A stretch of 10,558 bases of DNA from M3007 sp044224705 (GTDB lineage Bacteria; Bacteroidota; Bacteroidia; Chitinophagales; Saprospiraceae): assembly GCA_044224705.1 (NCBI GenBank), contig JBGAJY010000192.1, forward strand, positions 1-10,558. The letters are read 5' to 3'. The translations under genes and the position numbers were made by a program. Shown piece after piece: positions 1 through 5,398 of this stretch (the stretch's first letter is position 1; the number at the start of each line of letters is the position of its first letter). The notes below the pieces were generated by a model, which was not told the DNA's origin, did not search any database, and was given only the letters and a program-made list of their open reading frames with translations.

Positions 1-624
1 GTCTACCAAAAAATTGCATTCGCTGCCTTCGGGAAAAGTAAGCGTCGAATCGCTGAAACACAGAAGCCAGCCCCCTGGCGGAGGATCGACGAAACCAGGC
101 CTGGCAAACAAATAAGGCTGCCAGCCGACATATTCGTAGATAGGGCCGTAAGTCGTACAGGAAACGAATCCTATCGGGCTTACCCACTGTATTTTATGAG
201 GCTGGCCGCCGATGTCAATGCTTGCAACAGAATCGACTCGAATCTTTATTTCGCCTACGTAGGAACAAAATGTGGACAGGGTATCGCCAGGGTTTTTACT
301 GAAATCGTAAAGCGGTAAGAATTGCATCGAATCGGTGTTGAAAAAAAGTACCCGCGGGCCGTCCTGCCAGAAAATATGATGAGCCTGTAACCAATTGAAC
401 GACAGTGTCCCGTCATCAAAGCCGATATACCTTTCGGAAAGGTAGCTACATGGATGGCCTTGCACGAGTGTGTCTTTTTCTTTGGTAAATACGATGTATT
501 CGTCCGTCTGATCGGGGATAAAATCTTCCTGTCCATAAACCCATTTCGCTCCTATGGACCAGATTTGAGCGCTCACGGGTTTTATATTGGAGAGAATCAG
601 TGCGAAAAGCAAGAATGGTTTCAT
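1..624 (-). CDS. Exported protein of unknown function, N-terminal 208 residues (cut by window edge)
   Basis: Reading the minus strand from the ATG at 624 gives an open frame with no stop up to base 1, so the gene continues beyond the window. The protein starts MKPFLLFALILSNIKPVSAQ: a short basic start, a hydrophobic stretch and a SAQ signal-peptidase-I-like site near residue 20, so it is probably exported. The mature part is rich in Trp, Tyr, Phe and Asp, with segments such as IWSIGAKWVYGQ and LLCFSDSTLTF. This composition resembles Bacteroidota cell-surface proteins that often end in a type IX secretion sorting domain, but the C-terminus is not visible, so that is inference. The start lies 29 nt downstream of the recombinase stop on the same strand, and no -7 box is seen in the gap, so co-transcription with the recombinase gene is possible. 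No enzymatic motif is recognised. Confidence 0.8.
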   Translation of the reverse strand, partial: MKPFLLFALILSNIKPVSAQIWSIGAKWVYGQEDFIPDQTDEYIVFTKEKDTLVQGHPCSYLSERYIGFDDGTLSFNWLQAHHIFWQDGPRVLFFNTDSMQFLPLYDFSKNPGDTLSTFCSYVGEIKIRVDSVASIDIGGQPHKIQWVSPIGFVSCTTYGPIYEYVGWQPYLFARPGFVDPPPGGWLLCFSDSTLTFPEGSECNFLVD

Positions 625-653
625 GGCGATTGGTTTTCGTAGAAAGGAAGAGC

Positions 654-1577
654 TTATTTTTCATCGCCCGCCATCCTGAGCCGGGGATGATAAAGGTAAA
701 TGGTCTCCTTCAGGTACTCCGTGTCGAGGTGGGTATAAATCTCCGTGGTGGTGATGCTTTCGTGGCCCAGCATGTCCTGTACGGCTTTCAGGTCGGCGCC
801 GCCTTCCACGAGGTGGGTGGCGAAGGAGTGGCGGAAGGTGTGCGGGCTGATGTTTTTTTGAATGCCAGCTTTTGCAGCTAAATCCTTGATAATCAGGAAT
901 ACCATCACCCGGCTGAGTTGACGGCCGTTGCGGTTGAGGAACACGAAATTTTCCTGCCCGGGGCGGATGTTGTCCTGTTGGGCCCGCACGTGGTCGAGGT
1001 ACTGGCGGATGTATTTTACGGCCGATTCGCCGATGGGTACGATGCGTTCCTTGTTGTTTTTCCCGATCACTTTCACGAAGCCGATGTCGAAAAACAGGTT
1101 GGTCAGTCGCAGGTTGACCAGTTCGCTGACGCGCAGTCCGCAGGCATAAAGCGTCTCGACGATGGCCCGGTTGCGCTGCCCCTGCGGTTCCGACAGGTCG
1201 ATGGCCGAGAGCATCAGCTGGATTTCGTGGATGCTGAGCACGTCGGGGATTTTGCGGCGCAGGCGCGGGCCTTCGAGCAGTTCGGTGGGGTCTTCGTCGA
1301 GCAGGTCTTCCACCAGCAGGTATTTGTAAAACGCCCGCAGTCCGGAGATCAGCCGGGCCTGGGAGGAGGCTTCGAGACCCAGGCCATTGACCCATAGGAT
1401 GAAGCGCTCCAGGTGTTCGCGCTTCACCTGCAAAGGCGACAGTTCGAGGCCCTGCAAGTCGAGGTAGCGCGCAAATTTTTGCACGTCGTCGTCGTAAGCG
1501 GCCAGGGTGTTGGCGCTGAGCGAGCGTTCGAGGGCGAGGTAGGCGCGAAAGTTCTGGAGGGCGGAGGGCCAGGTCAT
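654..1577 (-). CDS. xerD: Tyrosine recombinase XerC/XerD family
   Basis: A 307-residue protein, close to the roughly 300 residues usual for XerC/XerD, which resolve chromosome dimers at dif with FtsK. The N-terminal SAM-like DNA-binding domain covers about residues 1-105 and the catalytic domain about 115-300. Counting from the ATG at 1577, all catalytic residues are visible: Arg149 (CGLRVSEL), Lys173 (VIGKNNKER), His246 and Arg249 (HTFRHSF), His272 (LGHESI) and nucleophile Tyr281 (TEIYTH). The spacing matches E. coli XerD, and LGHESITTTEIYTH is typical of the family. The frame stays open upstream to another ATG at 1604, but that codon lies inside a TAnnTTTG promoter box (1602-1609), and the extra residues would be encoded by a heptanucleotide repeat, so 1577 is preferred. 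XerC and XerD cannot be told apart safely here. No mobile-element context is visible, so a housekeeping role is more likely than a phage integrase. Confidence 0.93.
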   Translation of the reverse strand: MTWPSALQNFRAYLALERSLSANTLAAYDDDVQKFARYLDLQGLELSPLQVKREHLERFILWVNGLGLEASSQARLISGLRAFYKYLLVEDLLDEDPTELLEGPRLRRKIPDVLSIHEIQLMLSAIDLSEPQGQRNRAIVETLYACGLRVSELVNLRLTNLFFDIGFVKVIGKNNKERIVPIGESAVKYIRQYLDHVRAQQDNIRPGQENFVFLNRNGRQLSRVMVFLIIKDLAAKAGIQKNISPHTFRHSFATHLVEGGADLKAVQDMLGHESITTTEIYTHLDTEYLKETIYLYHPRLRMAGDEK

Positions 1578-1579
1578 AA

Positions 1580-1607
1580 GCAAAGGGCAAGGGGCAAGGG
1601 GCAAAAT
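1580..1607. repeat. Heptanucleotide tandem repeat in recombinase leader
   Basis: Four 7-nt units follow one another on the plus strand: GCAAAGG, GCAAGGG, GCAAGGG, GCAAAAT. The tract fills the short leader between the proposed -7 box and the recombinase start codon and overlaps the box itself. Confidence 0.7.
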
Positions 1608-1609
1608 TA
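1602..1609 (-). promoter_or_regulatory. Putative -7 promoter box of the recombinase gene
   Basis: The plus strand reads CAAAATTA, so the minus strand reads TAATTTTG, a full match to the Bacteroidota -7 consensus TAnnTTTG. A TTG lies upstream at 1632-1634 with a 22-nt spacer, slightly longer than usual. Transcription would begin near 1598, about 20 nt before the ATG at 1577, which rules against the upstream ATG at 1604. Confidence 0.5.
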
Positions 1610-1664
1610 CCCTTCAAAGGAATGTGTTTGTCAACCCATGGCTTCAGTTATGGGGTCGAATAAA

Positions 1665-2492
1665 TCACAACCCTGGCTGCTGCTGTCTCGACCGGATCAG
1701 TTCCTTGAACTGGCAATCGTGGTATTTCCGTACCTCCATGCCCGCCGGAAGCCCCGGCCAGTCGATGTAGAAGTTGTTGTACGGCAATTCGGGATTGAAT
1801 TCCTCCACCGTGATTTCAAAAAAATGCGACACCCGCGAAATCGGGATATTGTCGTTGATCCACTCCACGTTGACGAAGCGTTTGACCAGCCCGGTCTTTT
1901 GGTCTTGAAAAAAAGCCAGGTACTGGGTGGTGGTCGAAGCCGTGTCGGCGATCCACTGCGCCACCACGGCATGGCAGGGCGTGCGCCCGATCACCGTGTC
2001 GGCGGCGGTGTGGTAGGGCGGCGTGCCGAGGAATTTGTCGGGCCCCAGGAAGCGTTGCACCTGCCCTTCGTGCAGGAACAGCGGCACGAAGAAAAAATTC
2101 TGTAAACCCCTGAAAATGAATTCTTCACCCAGCTCGCGGGTGTCGTAGATCATGGCCAGGCTATCGGCCCGGAACTCGAATTTTTCCGTGCCGTCGAATA
2201 CGATGCGCTGCTGGTGTACCGCCCCGCCGGCATGGCCTTCGATCTGGATATCGAACCGCAGCCCGGGCGCGTCGTTGGTTTTTTTATACCGGAAAAAGGA
2301 GCAGGTAGCGAAGTAGCGGCTGGTGTCGTTCTGACCGCGGTAATGTTCTTTAACGCTGAGCCGGTAGGAGCCGTAGGGCAGGGCCGCCGCATTGTCGCGC
2401 ATTTGCACGAGCAGGGGATGCTTGGTTTGGGCGTTTGCAAACGGCGCAAAAACCAGTGTAAAAAGGCAAAAACAGAAGAATTGCGGCTTCAT
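1665..2492 (-). CDS. Exported protein of unknown function (275 aa)
   Basis: The protein starts with a clear signal peptide, MKPQFFCFCL followed by a hydrophobic stretch ending FANA|Q near residue 21, so it is probably periplasmic or surface-exposed. The rest is a soluble domain of about 250 residues with alternating polar and hydrophobic strands and no further membrane segment. The region around residues 85-215 (RIVFDGTEKFEF, TAADTVIGRTPCHAV, FNPELPYNNFYI) reminds me of the beta-rich N-terminal domains found in some Bacteroidota TlpA-like proteins and of LolA-like folds. There is no CxxC thioredoxin motif, so no redox role is claimed. The gene is divergent from the sensor kinase to its right. 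A TAnnTTTG box at 2514-2521 lies about 22 nt before the start. Coding is well supported; the function is not recognised. Confidence 0.85.
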   Translation of the reverse strand: MKPQFFCFCLFTLVFAPFANAQTKHPLLVQMRDNAAALPYGSYRLSVKEHYRGQNDTSRYFATCSFFRYKKTNDAPGLRFDIQIEGHAGGAVHQQRIVFDGTEKFEFRADSLAMIYDTRELGEEFIFRGLQNFFFVPLFLHEGQVQRFLGPDKFLGTPPYHTAADTVIGRTPCHAVVAQWIADTASTTTQYLAFFQDQKTGLVKRFVNVEWINDNIPISRVSHFFEITVEEFNPELPYNNFYIDWPGLPAGMEVRKYHDCQFKELIRSRQQQPGL

Positions 2493-2513
2493 TTTTTATA
2501 AAGGCTTGTTGGA

Positions 2514-2521
2514 CAAAGTTA
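2514..2521 (-). promoter_or_regulatory. Putative -7 box for the exported-protein gene
   Basis: The plus strand CAAAGTTA reads TAACTTTG on the minus strand, matching TAnnTTTG. It lies about 22 nt upstream of the ATG at 2492. No TTG or TTTG is seen at the expected -33 distance, so the call rests on the -7 box alone. Confidence 0.45.
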
Positions 2522-2577
2522 GCCGGAAAAGGCGTTAAACCGAGGTTAAAACAAGTCCCGCGGCCGCCCATTGTCAA

Positions 2578-2585
2578 TACTTTTG
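2578..2585 (+). promoter_or_regulatory. Possible -7 box for the sensor kinase
   Basis: TACTTTTG matches TAnnTTTG in the divergent intergenic region. It would give a leader of about 80 nt before the ATG at 2671. No matching -33 element is seen, so this is weak. Confidence 0.3.
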
Positions 2586-2670
2586 TCGCCCAAAGCGTTG
2601 TAAGCCGGTCGGCCCGCGGGTTTTCGAAACCTCGAACCGCCCAAAAAACCGGACCTTGCCCTCTTCTCCT

Positions 2671-4152
2671 ATGAATGCGCAGCGAATTCGCCTCATTATC
2701 GGCCTCATGGCCGTGGCCCTTATCGGGGTCATCAGCCTCCAGATTTACTGGATCGGCTGGAGCATTCGATTGAACGAGGAGCAGTTCGACAAAAACGTTT
2801 TCGCCGCGCTCAACCGGGTGGCCGACAAACTGCAGTATTACGAAGAAGTGGCCGTGCTCGAAGCCCTCAATTCCACGCAGGACCCCTCCAATGAAGCCAA
2901 CCGCAACATCCGCCGCGCCGCGCGGTATCTCGAAAACGGTTACTCCACCCGTCGCGTTTCCACCGACAGCCTGCCCAATCCTTCCAGCCCCACGGCCAAG
3001 CCCGGGTTCGAAGACATCGTGACCCGTTGGGAATACCTCAAAGTGAGTCAGCTCGTCGATTCGAAGCCTCTCGCCGAACGCATCCAGCTCGACCTGCTGG
3101 CCCAGTCGCTGCGCGAGGAACTGACGAGCCGGGGTGTCAATTCGCCTTATCAATCAGGCGTTTACTCGAAAGCGCGCAGCAGTTTTGTGGTGATGAACGA
3201 CCACTATGTGGTGGTCGACAACAGCCCGCAAATCACCCATGGCGGAGCGGCCACCTTGTACAATTCGCCCTACCGGGTGGCGCTGTTTCAGCAGGACATC
3301 GAATCGCCGGGCTACCTGTCCATCTATTTCCCCAACCGCACCACCCTCGTGCTCGGACCCGTGCTGAAAACGCTGGTGCTCTCGTTCGTTTTCACGAGCA
3401 TCATCCTGTTCTGCTTCTGGTACACCATCAAGGTCATTTTCCAGCAGAAAAAACTGTCGGAGATGAAGAACGACTTCATCAACAACATGACCCACGAGTT
3501 TAAAACGCCCATTGCCACCATTTCCCTGGCGGCCGACAGCATCGGCAGCCCGATGGTGATGAGCAATCCGGACAAGATCAAACGTTTTACGGACATCATC
3601 CGCCAGGAAAACCGCCGCATGAACAGCCAGGTGGAGCGCGTTTTGCAAATGGCGCTGATCGACAAAAAAGACTTCCAGCTGTCGCTGGCCGAGGTCAACC
3701 TGCACGAACTCATCCAGCAGGCCGTGGACAATTTCAGCCTCCAGATCGAGAAACGCGAGGGCAAACTCAGCACCGACCTGCTGGCCGACCGCCCCGTGGT
3801 GGAAGGCGACGCCACGCACATCATGAGCATCATCCACAACCTGCTGGACAATGCCAACAAATACAGCCCGGAAAAGCCCGACATCGTGATCCGCACCCGC
3901 AGCACGCCCATTGGCGTGGAAGTGACCGTGCAGGACCACGGCATCGGCATCAGCCCGGCCGCCCGCAAGCATATTTTTGATAAATTCTACCGGGTGCACA
4001 CGGGCAACCTGCACGACGTGAAAGGCTTCGGCCTGGGCCTCAGCTACGTGAAAGCGATCATGACGGCCCACAAGGGCCTGATCGACGTGCGGAGCGAGTT
4101 GGGGAAAGGGAGCAGTTTTGTGCTGACGTTTCCTTGGCGGGTGGGGGGCTAA
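2671..4152 (+). CDS. Membrane sensor histidine kinase (RprX-like)
   Basis: A 493-residue two-transmembrane sensor kinase. Transmembrane helix 1 is at about residues 7-30, a periplasmic sensor region at about 31-225, and helix 2 at about 232-255 (LVLSFVFTSIILFCFWY). The cytoplasmic kinase core follows. The H-box NNMTHEFKTPIATI carries the phospho-acceptor His275. The N-box IIHNLLDNANKYS is near residue 390, G1 is DHGIGIS, the F-box is KHIFDKFYRV, and the G2 box is KGFGLGLSYVK. All ATP-binding motifs look intact, so the kinase should be active. The frame is open back to a TTG at 2656, but the ATG at 2671 starts directly before the hydrophobic helix and is preferred. Kinases of this Bacteroidota group are commonly followed by an OmpR-type response regulator; here none follows and the AT-richer block begins 19 nt after the stop. 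No conserved domain is recognised in the sensor region, so the stimulus is unknown. Confidence 0.93.
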   Translation: MNAQRIRLIIGLMAVALIGVISLQIYWIGWSIRLNEEQFDKNVFAALNRVADKLQYYEEVAVLEALNSTQDPSNEANRNIRRAARYLENGYSTRRVSTDSLPNPSSPTAKPGFEDIVTRWEYLKVSQLVDSKPLAERIQLDLLAQSLREELTSRGVNSPYQSGVYSKARSSFVVMNDHYVVVDNSPQITHGGAATLYNSPYRVALFQQDIESPGYLSIYFPNRTTLVLGPVLKTLVLSFVFTSIILFCFWYTIKVIFQQKKLSEMKNDFINNMTHEFKTPIATISLAADSIGSPMVMSNPDKIKRFTDIIRQENRRMNSQVERVLQMALIDKKDFQLSLAEVNLHELIQQAVDNFSLQIEKREGKLSTDLLADRPVVEGDATHIMSIIHNLLDNANKYSPEKPDIVIRTRSTPIGVEVTVQDHGIGISPAARKHIFDKFYRVHTGNLHDVKGFGLGLSYVKAIMTAHKGLIDVRSELGKGSSFVLTFPWRVGG

Positions 4153-4171
4153 CCGAATCAGTCAAGATTGT

Positions 4172-4702
4172 ATGGAAATCCGTACTTCCGCTTTGGGTAT
4201 TTGGGTTAGGATACCCAGTCAAAAAAACCGTGCTCGAAAGATTTTGGCTCTTTTTTTGTCCATTGCATTCACTGCATTTGGAGTGTATGCCGGCACTCAC
4301 ATCATTTTGGAGAGCCATCCAATTCCAGGTGCATTAGGAACGATCGTTTTTATTTGTATTGGAATCGGTTACCTGGATGCGTTCTTTTGGCATCTCAAAG
4401 GTGAAGAAGTTTTTATCATTGAACTTAATAAGGGTTTTTATCAGAAACGCGCTCTCTTCAAGGGATTTTCAGAGAAATTCAATCTGGATAAAGACTTTTC
4501 AATTGAGCTTTTTGATTCGGAATTACATCCTTTCAAACCTGTAAGAGAGCCAAGAAATGGAGATGGTATGCTTAAGGCATATGGAGGAAAAGTATGGGTG
4601 TGGCATGGGAAAAAAAGTTTTCGATTTGGCCCAAACCTGTCAATGAGGGAAGCAAAAGCGATTGTGCAAGAAGTGGAAACCTATGCTAGGAAATGGGTTT
4701 AA
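4172..4702 (+). CDS. Small membrane protein, possible bacterial PH-like/YcxB-like
   Basis: A 176-residue protein with two hydrophobic segments, about residues 24-46 (ILALFLSIAFTAFGVYAG) and 52-72 (ALGTIVFICIGIGYLDAFFW), followed by a soluble domain of about 100 residues. The two-helix hairpin plus a C-terminal domain with strand-rich segments such as EEVFIIELNKGFYQ and GKVWVWHGKKSFRFGP, ending in a helix, resembles membrane-anchored bacterial PH-like (YdbT/YcxB) proteins. That assignment is from general pattern only. Base composition drops sharply here: two sampled 60-base lines (4321 and 4441) are about 40 % and 38 % G+C, against 68 % in the line at 3901 inside the kinase gene, which suggests recent acquisition or a different origin. 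It starts 19 nt after the kinase stop and could be read from the same transcript. The function is unknown. Confidence 0.75.
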   Translation: MEIRTSALGIWVRIPSQKNRARKILALFLSIAFTAFGVYAGTHIILESHPIPGALGTIVFICIGIGYLDAFFWHLKGEEVFIIELNKGFYQKRALFKGFSEKFNLDKDFSIELFDSELHPFKPVREPRNGDGMLKAYGGKVWVWHGKKSFRFGPNLSMREAKAIVQEVETYARKWV

Positions 4703-4732
4703 CGGCCATAACACCGAACCCGGCGAATGGTC

Positions 4733-5128
4733 TCAGATGTCTGAGAAAGGGTTCAAGTACTTCAAACCTGAAATTTTCCGAAAATCCTCGTCATTACGGG
4801 AAATCAAAACGAAATCATGAACGATCGCAGTAGCGGCAATCACGGCATCAGGCAGTTTGATTTTCTGGCTCCGTCTGAGTTCAATGGCTTTACCAACAAC
4901 CGGGTCCGAAAGTGAAAAAACCGTGCTTTCAACAGTGAATCTTTCAATTTGCTGCATTGCTCGTTCGTTAGGCGCTTGCCAGCCCAGCAACTCGATCAAA
5001 CTGATTACAGAAATGAAACTGCCGAATTCGTTCAACTGTTTTTCTACAAAATCCAGCGCCTTCTCCGGCATCTGGCCGTCGAGAAAGTAAATGACGATAT
5101 TCGAATCTAGGAGAGCGGGCGTTCCCAT
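4733..5128 (-). CDS. vapC: PIN-domain toxin, VapC family
   Basis: A 131-residue protein, the usual size for VapC toxins, which are Mg2+-dependent ribonucleases that cleave tRNA or rRNA until bound by the antitoxin. The acidic PIN active-site residues are visible in order: Asp8 (LLDSNIVIYFL), Glu46 (SLIELLGW), Asp94 (KLPDAVIAATA) and Asp113 or Asp115 (SRNDEDF). The LPDAxIAATA motif is characteristic. The start codon overlaps the end of the upstream antitoxin gene by 22 bp, the usual coupling in such pairs. The gene lies in the AT-richer block, converging with the small membrane protein gene 30 bp away. The active site looks complete, so the toxin is probably functional. Confidence 0.9.
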   Translation of the reverse strand: MGTPALLDSNIVIYFLDGQMPEKALDFVEKQLNEFGSFISVISLIELLGWQAPNERAMQQIERFTVESTVFSLSDPVVGKAIELRRSQKIKLPDAVIAATAIVHDFVLISRNDEDFRKISGLKYLNPFSDI

Positions 5129-5352
5129 TCGTCGCGCAGTTTTTGCAGTTGAAGATCAAGTTCTTCCCGCGACAAACCTGTTTTCAAACTGCCCCGAAAT
5201 TTTGCAAAATGGTGTTTTTTGCTGTGCAAAGCACGGGCAGCCGGCTGAGTTTGCAGCACGATGACTTCCACGTCCGAATTCTCGAATCCTTCTGGAAGTT
5301 GAACGGTGACCTGACCGTTCTTGACGATGGAATGAGTGCGATAAGCTTGCAT
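5107..5352 (-). CDS. Antitoxin partner of the PIN toxin
   Basis: An 81-residue protein directly upstream of and overlapping the VapC-like toxin gene, so its role as antitoxin follows from position and size. The N-terminal half (VKNGQVTVQLPEGF then VEVIVLQ) looks like an AbrB/MazE-type or DUF2281-like swapped-hairpin DNA-binding domain. The C-terminal half is charged and helical (LSREELDLQLQKLRDEWER), as in segments that wrap the toxin. The reading frame could extend to a TTG at 5367, but a promoter box at 5369-5376 would place the transcript start near 5363, so the ATG at 5352 is preferred. By analogy it probably represses its own promoter; no operator repeat was identified with certainty. 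Confidence 0.8.
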   Translation of the reverse strand: MQAYRTHSIVKNGQVTVQLPEGFENSDVEVIVLQTQPAARALHSKKHHFAKFRGSLKTGLSREELDLQLQKLRDEWERPLS

Positions 5353-5368
5353 TACCGTGATTTTCAAA

Positions 5369-5398
5369 CAAAGTTAATGGATTAACTCCGCTTTCAAA
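5369..5398 (-). promoter_or_regulatory. Promoter of the toxin-antitoxin operon
   Basis: On the minus strand a TTTG (5395-5398) is followed after 18 nt by TAACTTTG (5369-5376), a good match to the Bacteroidota -33/-7 pattern TTTG...TAnnTTTG. The -7 box contains the stop codon of uvrA (5374-5376), and the -33 box lies inside the uvrA coding end. The predicted transcript start is about 10 nt before the antitoxin ATG at 5352. Confidence 0.6.

Noticed and set aside
446..664. Minus-strand open frame of 72 codons
   Set aside because: Out of frame with the exported protein starting at 624, which has a signal peptide and continues open to the window edge.
1413..2105. Plus-strand open frame of 230 codons
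   Set aside because: Antisense to the recombinase and the exported-protein gene, spanning the gap between them; no motif.
2350..3153. Minus-strand open frame of 267 codons
   Set aside because: It overlaps the start of the kinase gene and the signal peptide region of the exported-protein gene, both better supported.
3154..4071. Minus-strand open frame of 305 codons
   Set aside because: Antisense to the sensor kinase core; low-information composition rich in His, Val and Asp and no recognisable motif.
4731..4744. Short hairpin CTCAG/CTGAG as a terminator between converging genes
   Set aside because: Five-bp stem with no T run, partly inside the toxin gene end; too weak to call.
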